Part shown: piece by piece, positions 1-8,264 of the stretch | Layout of the letters: each line of letters opens with the position of its first letter | How positions within the stretch are numbered: position 1 is the first letter of the stretch | Assembly (NCBI RefSeq): GCF_018130615.1 | Contig: NZ_JAFCKB010000009.1 | Span: 1-64,000, forward strand | From: Bradyrhizobium manausense | Lineage (GTDB): Bacteria; Pseudomonadota; Alphaproteobacteria; Rhizobiales; Xanthobacteraceae | Length of the DNA stretch: 64,000 nt | Direction of reading: 5' to 3' | Position numbers and translations under genes: made by a program | The notes under the pieces: model-generated | Databases searched by the model: none | What the model saw: only the letters and a program-made list of their open reading frames with translations | What the model was told of the DNA's origin: nothing

Positions 1-224
1 TGCAGCACCTGAACGCCGTTGCCGATGTTGTCGAGCAGGTTGTTGATGTCGCTGGCGCGGTTGTCGAGCGACTGGGCCGTGAAGAAGTTGGTCGGATTGT
101 CCAGGGCCGAGTTGACGCTCTTGCCGGTCGACAGACGGTTCTGCGTGGTGGCGAGAAGATCAGCGGTGGACTGGAGGGAGAGGAGGTTCTGACGAACCGA
201 CGCGGAGAGAACGATACCGGACAT
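1..224 (-). CDS. fliC: Flagellin, N-terminal fragment cut by the window edge
   Basis: The first 74 residues of a flagellin, the filament subunit exported by the flagellar type III system, are present. The reading starts MSGIVLSASVRQNLLSLQST and continues with the conserved flagellin D0/D1 helix (NRLSTGKSVNSALDNPTNFF). The ATG at 224 is preceded by AAAGGT at a good distance. The gene runs off the left edge, so length and C-terminus are unknown. It is divergent from flbT, the flagellin mRNA regulator. The short-linker N-terminus is typical of alphaproteobacterial flagellins. Further flagellin copies may lie outside the window, but that cannot be seen. Confidence 0.93.
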   Translation of the reverse strand, partial: MSGIVLSASVRQNLLSLQSTADLLATTQNRLSTGKSVNSALDNPTNFFTAQSLDNRASDINNLLDNIGNGVQVL

Positions 225-544
225 TGGGTGTTACCTTTCTGGTAAACGACGCTACTGTTACGCGTCCTGGGATCTTGATTGACCCAGCGACCGGCGGACC
301 GTGGCTCCGAGAATCTAACGAAGCATGAAATGAAACCGGCGCTTTCGCTGAGTCGCAGCGTGATTCGGCTCAGCGACGCAGCGGCGGTGATGCCCCGCCG
401 GGCAACTTCGAGATTGAAATGATTGAGTTTTTCTCTGGCGGGGGCCTGGATTTAGAACTCGTTAACTAATGTTGAGGGAGTATTGCGCCCTGATCCGCCA
501 CAACTCACGCTCGGTTACGAAAGCGTTGATGGAGAACAGGCAAA
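225..544. other. Divergent flagellin/flbT intergenic region
   Basis: A gene-free stretch of about 320 bases between two divergent flagellar genes, so it must hold both promoters. I see a TTAAC half-site at 462-466 that could be part of a CtrA-type motif, but no second TTAA at the seven-base spacing. I could not find a convincing sigma-28 or sigma-54 promoter for the flagellin. Confidence 0.5.
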
Positions 545-997
545 ATGGCCCTCAAGGTCGAGCTCAGGCCGCACGAACGCATCATTGTCGGGAACTGCGT
601 CATCACCAACACCGACCAGCGCGCCCGCCTTCTGATCGACGGCGACAACGTGCCGATCCTGCGTGAGCGCGACATCCTCACGCCCGAGACCGCCGATACG
701 CCGGCCAAGCTCGTCTATCTGGCCGTCCAGTTGATGTACATCTCGCCGGATCCGCAGAGCCAGCACGGCACCTATTTCAACCTGGTGCGCGACATCATCA
801 CTGCCGTGCCCAGCGCCTGGCCGATCATCGAAAGCATCAACAACAACATCATGAGCGGCGATCTCTACCGGGCCCTGAAGGACGCCCGCAAGCTGATTGC
901 CTACGAGGACAAGCTGCGTGAGCAGTTCGAGTCCACTCATCCCAAGAATGATGCCAAGACTGAGCCGGGCAAGACCGACGTCAGCACCGCGGCCTGA
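545..997 (+). CDS. flbT: FlbT, flagellin mRNA/biosynthesis regulator
   Basis: A 150-residue FlbT-family protein. In Caulobacter and relatives FlbT binds flagellin mRNA and couples its translation or stability to hook assembly; in some rhizobia the homologue activates a second flagellar system. The family features seen are the small beta-rich N-terminus (LKVELRPHERIIVGN), the segment RARLLIDGDNVPILRERDIL, and the helical part with NNNIMSGDLYRALKDARKLI around residues 98-117. The C-terminal tail is polar and variable. An AGG element lies about seven bases before the ATG. The gene is divergent from the flagellin and ends at a strong hairpin terminator. A flaF partner, often next door, is not in view. 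Confidence 0.93.
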   Translation: MALKVELRPHERIIVGNCVITNTDQRARLLIDGDNVPILRERDILTPETADTPAKLVYLAVQLMYISPDPQSQHGTYFNLVRDIITAVPSAWPIIESINNNIMSGDLYRALKDARKLIAYEDKLREQFESTHPKNDAKTEPGKTDVSTAA

Positions 998-1019
998 TCG
1001 AAGCGCTTTCGCCTGAACG

Positions 1020-1057
1020 ACGACGGCCCCGGATCATCTCCGGGGCCGTCGTTGTTT
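1020..1057 (+). terminator. Rho-independent terminator after flbT
   Basis: A perfect 13-bp stem (ACGACGGCCCCGG paired with CCGGGGCCGTCGT, 1020-1032 and 1040-1052) with a seven-base loop, followed by TGTTT. It lies between the convergent flbT and decarboxylase genes and could serve both strands. Confidence 0.8.
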
Positions 1058-1070
1058 CAGCCGATGACGA

Positions 1071-2567
1071 TCACTGCGTCGCGAGCGGCGGCGCCTCGAC
1101 CTCGATCACTCCGCCGGTTCGCTTCGCACCGAACTTGATCACCGCCGACACCAGCGCGTCGATGTCCGTCTCCGCGGTGCGATGATTGACGATCGCGGCG
1201 CGGATCGCGAACTTGCCATCCAGCGTCGTACCCGACGGCGCGGCGATGCCGGACTCCTGGACATCGGCGACAACTTCCCGATTCACCGCATCGCCGGCGC
1301 GATAGCGGAAGCAGACGATGTTGAGATTGACCGGCGCGAGCAGCTCGAGCCGCGGCTCGGCGAGCACGCGCGTCTCCAGGTATTTTGCCAGCGCGCAGCT
1401 CCGCGCGATAACCGCCCCCAGCCGATCGGTGCCGAATGTCTTCAGCGTGAACCACGTCTTCAGCGCGCGGAAACCGCGCGACAGATCCGGACCGAGATCG
1501 CATGGCCATACGGCGCCGGCTGCAAGCCCCCTCGCCTCGCGGCTCAGATAGGCCGCCGGCTGCGCAAAGGCCTGCCGATGGCGTTCGCCGTCGCGCACCA
1601 GCAGGAACCCGGCGTCATAAGGTACCTGCCCCCACTTGTGAAAGTCGAGCGCGATCGAATCCGCAAGCTCAATGCCGTCGAGCAGCGGCGCAAGCTCGGG
1701 CGAGAGGATCGCGAGCGCGCCGAAGGCGCCGTCAACGTGAAACCAGATCCCCTCCTCGCGGCACAAATCGGCGATTGCCTTGAGATGATCGATTGCACCA
1801 ATGTCGACGGTACCGGCAGACGCTGTGACGAGGAACGGCCTGAAGCCGACCTCGCGATCGATCGCAATCTGCGCTCGCAGCGCGGCGACGTCGATGCGAT
1901 GACCGGAATCGACATCGATCTTGCGCAGTGCGTCGGTGCCGAACCCGGCGATGTCCATCGCGCGGGAGATGCAGCCGTGCGCGGCTTTCGACGCGTAGGC
2001 CGTAAGCAGCGTGCCGTCGTTGCCGATACCGTGTTGACGCGCCAACGCGCCGAGCGCGCTCGTACGCGCCACCAGCACCGCCATCAGATTGGCCATCGAC
2101 GTGCCGGTGACGAAGATGCCGCTTGCGCCCTGTGGAAAGCCGAACAGGCCGCGCATCCACTCGACGATCTGGCGCTCGACCTCGATCGGCATGTGATCAC
2201 GTCCGCCGAGATTGGCATTGAGACCCGCCGCAAGCATCTCTGCGATCATGCCGACCGCTGTGCCACCGCCATGCACCCAGCCCATGAAGCCGGGATGAAC
2301 ATTGCCGGTCGCGTAAGGCGCAATATGCTCGGAAAATTCACGATAGATCTCGGCGAGATCGGCTGCCTCGCGCGGCACGCCGGTTCGAACCGCCGCGCGA
2401 ACCTCATCGGGGATCGGCTGCCACACCGGACGCCCGCGAACATTAGCGATGCCGTCGATCGCCTCGTCCAGCATGCGATGGGCAAGCGTACGAAACTCGC
2501 TCCAGTCCTGCGGATCGAGCGATCCGTTCGTGGCGGAGGTCTGCGTATTACGGACGATCTCATTCAT
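1071..2567 (-). CDS. PLP-dependent group II amino acid decarboxylase
   Basis: A 498-residue enzyme of the aromatic-L-amino-acid/glutamate/histidine decarboxylase family (PLP fold type I), expected to convert an amino acid to the amine and CO2. The PLP lysine is clear: LDFHKWGQVPYDAG, Lys311. Also visible are an N-terminal HPGFMGWVHGGG segment that lines the active site in this family, FVTGTSMANLMAVLVAR, and WFHVDGAFGA with the PLP-pairing Asp. Length is normal for the family. The substrate cannot be read from the sequence. Its ATG overlaps the stop of the upstream ATP-grasp gene by four bases (ATGA), so the two are translationally coupled. It is the last gene of a four-gene set behind flgL. 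Confidence 0.88.
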   Translation of the reverse strand: MNEIVRNTQTSATNGSLDPQDWSEFRTLAHRMLDEAIDGIANVRGRPVWQPIPDEVRAAVRTGVPREAADLAEIYREFSEHIAPYATGNVHPGFMGWVHGGGTAVGMIAEMLAAGLNANLGGRDHMPIEVERQIVEWMRGLFGFPQGASGIFVTGTSMANLMAVLVARTSALGALARQHGIGNDGTLLTAYASKAAHGCISRAMDIAGFGTDALRKIDVDSGHRIDVAALRAQIAIDREVGFRPFLVTASAGTVDIGAIDHLKAIADLCREEGIWFHVDGAFGALAILSPELAPLLDGIELADSIALDFHKWGQVPYDAGFLLVRDGERHRQAFAQPAAYLSREARGLAAGAVWPCDLGPDLSRGFRALKTWFTLKTFGTDRLGAVIARSCALAKYLETRVLAEPRLELLAPVNLNIVCFRYRAGDAVNREVVADVQESGIAAPSGTTLDGKFAIRAAIVNHRTAETDIDALVSAVIKFGAKRTGGVIEVEAPPLATQ

Positions 2568-3835
2568 GCTGCACTCCCCACGCCCGCCTTGTCGGCCGTC
2601 TTGTCAGTCGTCTTGTCAGTCGTCTTGGCATGCCGTGATAGCATCGCGGTGAACGCGGCAAAGATCTTGCGCATCTGCGGCGGCTTGTATGGAAACACGA
2701 CCGGCGAATCCATGTTGTGCACGACTGCGGTGTTGTCCGCCTCGAACACCAGAAGATCGCCATTCTGGTTCTCGGCGCAATCGACGATGAAATAATCGAG
2801 ACCGACGCGCCGGCTCATTTCGTCGAGCGCGTGTCTGTGGCGCGCGGCAAAGGCACGATCGAAGTCCTGCATGAAAACAGCTTCTTCAGCGCGCTTCTCT
2901 TCGCTGAACGCCATGTAGGCGTTGAGATACCAGATGTCCCAGCGATCGGCGATCGCCATGTGGCAGGCATACGGCTTGCCGTCGACCATGGTGAGCCGGA
3001 TCTTGCGATAGAGTCCGTCCGGGCTCGCGTAGTCGACGAAACGCGCGACGAAAAAATCCTGCTCCTGGCGTTCGGCGAGATAGGCCGCGAGCGCGGGAGC
3101 ATCGTCGAGTTTCGCAAGTCCGACACCGGCATGCGTACCGCGTGGCCGCGCGATCATCGGAAAATGCAGTTCGCCCGTGATCTCGGCGCAGGCAATCCGT
3201 CCTTCCGCGAGAGCCGACAATTGCGCGCGCGTCGCGTGAGCGGTCACGGGAATGTCGAGGCCGGGGATACCGGCCAACAATCGGAACAATTTGTCGCGAT
3301 CGAGATTGCCGATCAGCTCGGGGCGATTGAGAAGCCGCCGCGGCCAGCGCGGCGCGGCCTTTTCGATCAACGCGAGCGCTTCGCGGCATTCCTCGGAATC
3401 GGATGCGACCACGATGGCAACGTCGTGCTCGGGCAGCGTTTCCGGCAGACCTTTGTCCTTGGTCACATAGAGTGTCAGGAGCTCGATGTCGGAGCCCTCG
3501 AGCAGGAATTCGATCGGCGTGTTGCCGCCCATGTCGATGTCGGCCGCAAGTGCAAGCACGCACAAGCCAGGCTTTGGTCCTGTGGCGGGTGTGCGAAACA
3601 GTTGATGGAAGGAGAGCACCTCGGACTGAATCACGAGCCCGGCTTCCTTCTCGCCCATTAGCTGGGCAATCAACGACAGATCCAGCCCCTCGCCCGCTTG
3701 CGCCGTTCCATTCGCAATCCGCGCCAAGAGCTGATCGCGCAACGGCTGCAGATCGACGCCTTCGAACGCCTGGCGCGTCAACTGCGCAAAGCCGATACGG
3801 TCGGCATAATTCGGCGCGGCAAGCGGATGCAACAT
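2564..3835 (-). CDS. ATP-grasp (RimK-like) ligase-like protein
   Basis: About 423 residues with the layout of ATP-grasp carboxylate-amine ligases. There is a pre-ATP-grasp N-terminus (LCVLALAADIDMGGNTPIEF), a nucleotide-binding strand-loop HFPMIARPRGTHAGVGL, and a C-terminal Mg-binding pattern DYFIVDCAENQNGDLLVFEADNTA. Such enzymes join an amine to an acyl phosphate. The start at 3835 is preferred over 3883 because GAGGTG lies five bases ahead and it avoids overlap with the upstream stop. The C-terminus is a low-complexity KTTDK repeat from a 12-bp tandem repeat. It lies 19 bases after the PLP gene and overlaps the decarboxylase start. Substrates are unknown; the ATP-grasp call rests on motifs only. 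Confidence 0.72.
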   Translation of the reverse strand: MLHPLAAPNYADRIGFAQLTRQAFEGVDLQPLRDQLLARIANGTAQAGEGLDLSLIAQLMGEKEAGLVIQSEVLSFHQLFRTPATGPKPGLCVLALAADIDMGGNTPIEFLLEGSDIELLTLYVTKDKGLPETLPEHDVAIVVASDSEECREALALIEKAAPRWPRRLLNRPELIGNLDRDKLFRLLAGIPGLDIPVTAHATRAQLSALAEGRIACAEITGELHFPMIARPRGTHAGVGLAKLDDAPALAAYLAERQEQDFFVARFVDYASPDGLYRKIRLTMVDGKPYACHMAIADRWDIWYLNAYMAFSEEKRAEEAVFMQDFDRAFAARHRHALDEMSRRVGLDYFIVDCAENQNGDLLVFEADNTAVVHNMDSPVVFPYKPPQMRKIFAAFTAMLSRHAKTTDKTTDKTADKAGVGSAA

Positions 3836-3854
3836 CTCACACCTCGAATACGGG

Positions 3855-5459
3855 CTACGCTGGCGCGGCGGCGGTACGGTCAACCAACAGCTCGATCTTC
3901 ACCAGGACATGGGCGATGCGATCGAGGACGTGCTGCATATTAGCTTGCGCTTGCACGCTGTCGACCGACCAGGCGTCGGTGACGAGCCGCGCGCCGACGC
4001 ACAGCCGCAATACGGCTTGCGGCGCACCGTCCGGCGGCATCAGCCGGACCGGTTGGCCGACGAGACAGCGCTGCGCGGCAACCTGCCGGTCCGCGGCACC
4101 GCCAACGATGGCATCGTTCATGTCGCGCGCAAGCGCGCGGTGCACAGCGCTGGTGTCGGCGACGGACACTGGCTCGCCGTTGCGCAGCAGCGTGAACGGA
4201 AAGATCGAAGGCCGCACAAATTCTTCATCATCGGCATCAGTAGCGTCGACGGGCGCCGGTACGGCACGCAGCGACGGCGACAATGTGATCATGCTGTCGA
4301 TGCCCGATGCAAGCTCGGCAAGCGCCCTGGCGCGGAACGCGCCGGGCACGGCGTAGTAGCCGCCGATTTCGGCCAACGCGGCTTCCCAGCGCAGCCATTG
4401 ACCGAAATTCGGCCGGCGCTCGAAACGCGAGCGCAGCGCCGTCCACGCCATCGGCCAATCGCAGCGGCCGGCATAGTCGAAGAAGCCCGGTGCGATCCCT
4501 TCGATCCGGTCGAGCGCCCGCGACAGACCCTTCGGAACCAGCAGCGCGCCGCTGAAGGCAGGCCCGCCGAAGAACTTCGAACCCGTCATCAGCACCATGT
4601 AGCCGCGATCGAGATACGAGCGCAGCCGCCGGCGGCCGAGCCGCGCCTGGCAGGCATCGACGACGACCTGAACCTTGCGCGGCCAGCGCCGCGCGATCTC
4701 ATCGAGACAGGCGGCACTCGGCGCGCGCCAGCCGAGCTTTGACGAATCCATGATGTGCAACAGAACGCGCCGGCCTTGCGCGAGGCTGTCCTCGATTGCG
4801 CGCATGACCGCCGCATCTGCGTCAGTACGCATCCCAAGGCCGGATGTGGCGTCCAGCAGAGGCACCGCGAGACTGTCACCGGCGAGGCCCGCGATCGCGG
4901 CGTCCTTGCGCACGGCAATGCCGCTCGCCGTCATCGAGCTGAAATGGTGCCCGCGCGCCGACTGCACCGTACCGCTGCCGGTCTGGTCGGCGCCGACCAC
5001 GATCGTCACCGGCGGTACGCCGAGTACGGCGCGGGCCAGGAACAAGGCATGAAGCTGGGAGTCCGTACCCGAGGGCGAGAACACGATTTCGACGCGCGAC
5101 GGCAGCAGGAAGTGACCGCGCAGCTCATCGCGCATGTCCTCGCAGCGCCGGTCGAAGGCGATCTCGACCTCATCGAACAGCGATTTGTGGACCAGCTCCT
5201 CGCGCGCCAGCGCAGCGCGGTCATAGGCGGCTTGCGAGATCGTCGATGCGGTCGAGGAGGCGAAATTCCAGATCTCTGGCTCGGGCGACGGCGCGCAGCC
5301 ATAGGCGTTGACGCGTTCTTTCGGGTCGAGCGCGAGGCGCTGATCTCCGCCGGAGGCCAGCAGCGTATCCAACGGCGTTAAGAGATCGCGCAGGCGATAG
5401 CGCGCCCCCCCTTCGGACGCTCGCTCGATGTCCGACAGACGGGATGCGCCGATGCTCAT
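3855..5459 (-). CDS. PLP-dependent fold type I enzyme, class V aminotransferase-like
   Basis: About 534 residues with a fold type I PLP pattern. ARGHHFSS, the Asp strand VQVVVDACQARLGRR, and MTGSKFFGGPAFSG with the probable Schiff-base Lys295 resemble the class V aminotransferase/cysteine desulfurase superfamily. There is an unusual C-terminal domain of about 150 residues (EFVRPSIFPFTLLRNGEPV onward). I chose the start at 5459 (MSIGASRLSDIERA); longer forms overlap the upstream glycosyltransferase gene, which ends 10 bases before. The Shine-Dalgarno is weak, as expected for a coupled gene. The reaction is unknown. With a glycosyltransferase, an ATP-grasp protein and a decarboxylase, it may supply an amino group or an unusual amino acid. 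Confidence 0.75.
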   Translation of the reverse strand: MSIGASRLSDIERASEGGARYRLRDLLTPLDTLLASGGDQRLALDPKERVNAYGCAPSPEPEIWNFASSTASTISQAAYDRAALAREELVHKSLFDEVEIAFDRRCEDMRDELRGHFLLPSRVEIVFSPSGTDSQLHALFLARAVLGVPPVTIVVGADQTGSGTVQSARGHHFSSMTASGIAVRKDAAIAGLAGDSLAVPLLDATSGLGMRTDADAAVMRAIEDSLAQGRRVLLHIMDSSKLGWRAPSAACLDEIARRWPRKVQVVVDACQARLGRRRLRSYLDRGYMVLMTGSKFFGGPAFSGALLVPKGLSRALDRIEGIAPGFFDYAGRCDWPMAWTALRSRFERRPNFGQWLRWEAALAEIGGYYAVPGAFRARALAELASGIDSMITLSPSLRAVPAPVDATDADDEEFVRPSIFPFTLLRNGEPVSVADTSAVHRALARDMNDAIVGGAADRQVAAQRCLVGQPVRLMPPDGAPQAVLRLCVGARLVTDAWSVDSVQAQANMQHVLDRIAHVLVKIELLVDRTAAAPA

Positions 5460-5469
5460 CCCGACTGGC

Positions 5470-6255
5470 TCACGCCGCGTCAGCTGCCGCAGCCGCGGGC
5501 ACGGCTGCGAATTGCGAGGCAATGTCGCCGTGGAAGACCGACGGGCCGACATGGTCGAGCGAGCTCTGGATATCGGCCCAGATCTCGCCGCCGATATCAG
5601 TCCAGCGCTTGCAGAAGGCGAAGTCTTCGGAGAGATAGGTCCCGGTTGCGGGATCGATCATGCATTCGAACAAGGCGAAGCGGTTCGGGCTCGTGACGAG
5701 CGAGTCATGCGAATGCTCGCGGAAGAACTGCAGATTGGCATAGTCCGGATGGCGGCACATCGCCTCCAGCGCCTGGCGGCGGATCATCAGGAAGCCGGTG
5801 CCGGCATAGCGCACGCGGGTGAAGCCGTTGACCACCACGATGCGATCGGGATCCTCGATCTCTAGCACGTAGTCGAGCGAAGCCGCCGTCACATCGGTCC
5901 GCCCCGCCTTGATCGCGCGCGTCGCCTTGTCCCAGTTCACCCGCTTGATCGGATAGCAGCCGGCGACAACGTCGGCGCCGCACTCGATCAGCCGGAACAC
6001 CTGCTCCGGCTTGAAGCCGATGTCGGCATCGATGAACAGGAAATGCGTCGCATCGGGATCATCCAGGAACATCGCGACCAGATTGGCCCGGGCGCGCGTG
6101 ATCAGCGCATCGCCGTCCCGCAACAGCACCTTCAGCCCGAGGTTGGACATGCCGTGCACCGCGCGCTGGAGCGCGAAGATGGAGCTCGCGTAAATGCTCG
6201 ACACCTGCCCGCCGAAGCAAGGCGTCGCCACCACCAATTGCATCTTGTCCGACAT
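5470..6255 (-). CDS. Glycosyltransferase-like protein (GT-A type), first gene of the modification set
   Basis: A 261-residue protein with a GT-A-like beginning (QLVVATPCFGGQVSSIYASS), a region RARANLVAMFLDD, and a clear DxD-like metal motif THFLFIDADIGFKPEQVF around residue 78. GTGFLMIRRQALEAM and the acidic YLSEDFAFCKRW (catalytic-base position) complete the GT2-like pattern. It probably transfers a sugar to protein or glycan in the cytoplasm. It starts 75 bases after flgL, with a CtrA-like site in the gap, and is tightly followed by the PLP, ATP-grasp and decarboxylase genes. The flagellar setting suggests flagellin or hook-protein glycosylation; this is inference, as the acceptor cannot be seen. 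Confidence 0.75.
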   Translation of the reverse strand: MSDKMQLVVATPCFGGQVSSIYASSIFALQRAVHGMSNLGLKVLLRDGDALITRARANLVAMFLDDPDATHFLFIDADIGFKPEQVFRLIECGADVVAGCYPIKRVNWDKATRAIKAGRTDVTAASLDYVLEIEDPDRIVVVNGFTRVRYAGTGFLMIRRQALEAMCRHPDYANLQFFREHSHDSLVTSPNRFALFECMIDPATGTYLSEDFAFCKRWTDIGGEIWADIQSSLDHVGPSVFHGDIASQFAAVPAAAAADAA

Positions 6256-6308
6256 CGACGGCTCCGCGTGCCCCGCTCAAATCCTCACCAAGAGGTAAAG
6301 AGGCATGG

Positions 6309-6323
6309 TTAACGACGCCTTAA
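6309..6323 (-). promoter_or_regulatory. CtrA-like binding site before the four-gene set
   Basis: On the minus strand the bases read TTAAGGCGTCGTTAACCAT, which is TTAA-N7-TTAA extended to the TTAACCAT half-site, the published CtrA consensus form. It lies 54 to 68 bases upstream of the glycosyltransferase start and just past the flgL stop. That position suits an internal promoter for the modification genes. Confidence 0.55.
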
Positions 6324-6330
6324 TGCGTCC

Positions 6331-8244
6331 TTACAGGAACTTGACCAGCGAGAGCTGCGCGAGATTGGCGGTAGTCTGGTAGGACGCCTGCAGCGCGTTC
6401 TGGAGCGAGAGGATTTCGCTGGCGACCTGGTCGGGCGATGCCGACTCCGCCTGGTCGACGATGGTCTGGAGCTGCGCCTTGGCCTGGGTCTGGCGCGTGG
6501 TCGCATCCTTCATCGTGTTCTGCGCCATCGCGATGTCGGTCTGGATGTCCTCGATCTTCTGCTGCCCGGGCTGCGGCGTCAGCGCCTGCGTCGTGCGCAG
6601 GCTCAGCGCCGCAACCTGCCCGCCCGCATACTGCCCGGTCGGCGAGGTCGAGAACGTGCCGAATACGGCGATCGCCTGCAACTGCTTGCGGATCGCGTCC
6701 TCGTCGGCCTGCGCGCCGTATTGCACCGTAACGGAGTCATCCACCCGCGCCACCGCGGTCGAGCGCGCCGAGCCCGGCCCGTCATTGCCGGTGTACCATT
6801 TCACGGTCGTGGCCGTGCCGTTCACCAGGCTCGTCGCCGAGCTTGCCGGCGAGCTGCTGGTGTCGACGCGCAGCGGCGGCTGCGTGGCCGTAATCGGCGT
6901 AGAGGCGAAGCCGAGCGCGCCGAGCGCGGCGGTGGCGCCTGCAGTCCCGCCCGAAATGTTCAGGCTTGCGGCGTCGTCGGTATTGATCGTGATCGAGCCG
7001 CCATGGATGGTCGACGGCTTCGAGGTGCCCGTGATGGCGTCGATCTTGCTCATCAGGGTCTGGATACTGTCGGTGACGTTGAGCTGGTTACCGGTCGCGC
7101 CCGAGGCTACGAAGCTCAGCGTCGTGCCGTTAACGGTGATGGTATCGCCCGGCGAGAAGCCGGGCGCAATCGAGTCCGAGGGCGAGGTGCCTGACAGCGC
7201 GGTGGTTCCGCCGATCGGCGTGGACGCCTGACTGGTCTTGGCAGCGCCGATCGCCGAGCTGTCCGTATTGAAGAAATTATCGCCGGCCTCGACCGCGGAC
7301 GCCGCTATCAGCGAGGTACCGGCGAGCTTCTTGATCGCGGTGTTCAGCGCGGTGTTGAGGTTCGCCGATGTGATGGCCGGGTTCGGGGGAACCGCCGGAA
7401 TGATATTGGGATTGCCGGGATCGATCGCAAAGCTGCCGACCGGCGTCGGCGTCGCGCTGGACGCCGTCAGATCGATCTGCTCGGTCGAACCGTCAGGCAG
7501 CGTGAACTGCACGCTGAGCTTGTCGCCGTTGTTCGGATTGACGCCGTTGAGATTGACCGAGAACGACACCGGTGAACCGCTCGGACCGGTGATGGTCGCG
7601 CCCGTCAGCGTCGAGGAGACGGCCGCGATCTTGAGCCCGAACGGCGACGTCGCCGAATCCTCCTGCACCTGGATCGCGCCTGACGGCAGCGTCGACTGCA
7701 CCAGCCGCCCCATGCCGTTGGCGCCGAGATCGGCGGCCTGACGCTCCGCCATGACGGTCTTCAGGCCCGCCTGCGTCGTGGTGCCGTTGATGATGTCGCC
7801 GGCGTTGGCGACCGACTGCGTGTTGAACGCGGTCCCTGAGAACAGATAGCGGTTGCCCGACTGCGTGTTGAGCACGCCGACCATCGAGCCGAACTGCGCG
7901 GCGGCGGTGTTCTGCGCCACCGTCTGGCCGTTGACGTTGAGATCCTGCGCCGTGGTGGCCGAGCCCGTCTGCACTGTACTGCGGATCGTCGTCAGGGACT
8001 GCAGCGCGGTATTGGCGAGGTTGATGTTGACGTTGACGTTGGTGATCGTGTCGGTATAGGCGGCGATGTTCGAAAGCTGCGCGCGCGAGGCGATCGCAAA
8101 GCCTTCGTTGGTTCCCATGCCGGAATAGTTCTGCGACAGCTTGCCGGTCGAGAGCTGCGTCGACAGGTCGGTGAGCTGCTGGTTGATGTTACGGATCTGC
8201 GCGCCGAGGACTGACGAGCCGTAGTTGATGCTGCTGATCGACAT
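6331..8244 (-). CDS. flgL: Flagellar hook-filament junction protein FlgL (flagellin-like)
   Basis: A 637-residue junction protein joining hook and filament outside the cell. The N-terminus (SVLGAQIRNINQQLTDLSTQ, then LSTGKLSQNYSGMG) and C-terminus (SEILSLQNALQASYQTTANL) are flagellin/FlgL D0-D1 helices. The centre is a long Thr/Ser/Gly-rich beta region. This is about twice the enterobacterial FlgL; large inserts are common in rhizobial forms. A flagellin identity is possible, but the place directly after flgK and the variable mid-domain favour FlgL. It starts 20 bases after flgK and belongs to a flgE-flgK-flgL operon. Confidence 0.85.
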   Translation of the reverse strand: MSISSINYGSSVLGAQIRNINQQLTDLSTQLSTGKLSQNYSGMGTNEGFAIASRAQLSNIAAYTDTITNVNVNINLANTALQSLTTIRSTVQTGSATTAQDLNVNGQTVAQNTAAAQFGSMVGVLNTQSGNRYLFSGTAFNTQSVANAGDIINGTTTQAGLKTVMAERQAADLGANGMGRLVQSTLPSGAIQVQEDSATSPFGLKIAAVSSTLTGATITGPSGSPVSFSVNLNGVNPNNGDKLSVQFTLPDGSTEQIDLTASSATPTPVGSFAIDPGNPNIIPAVPPNPAITSANLNTALNTAIKKLAGTSLIAASAVEAGDNFFNTDSSAIGAAKTSQASTPIGGTTALSGTSPSDSIAPGFSPGDTITVNGTTLSFVASGATGNQLNVTDSIQTLMSKIDAITGTSKPSTIHGGSITINTDDAASLNISGGTAGATAALGALGFASTPITATQPPLRVDTSSSPASSATSLVNGTATTVKWYTGNDGPGSARSTAVARVDDSVTVQYGAQADEDAIRKQLQAIAVFGTFSTSPTGQYAGGQVAALSLRTTQALTPQPGQQKIEDIQTDIAMAQNTMKDATTRQTQAKAQLQTIVDQAESASPDQVASEILSLQNALQASYQTTANLAQLSLVKFL

Positions 8245-8264
8245 GTTTCAGAGCCCTGTACTGA

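Noticed and set aside
1182-2795. Plus-strand open frame opposite the decarboxylase
   Set aside because: Antisense shadow; the minus strand has the PLP-lysine motif and operon coupling.
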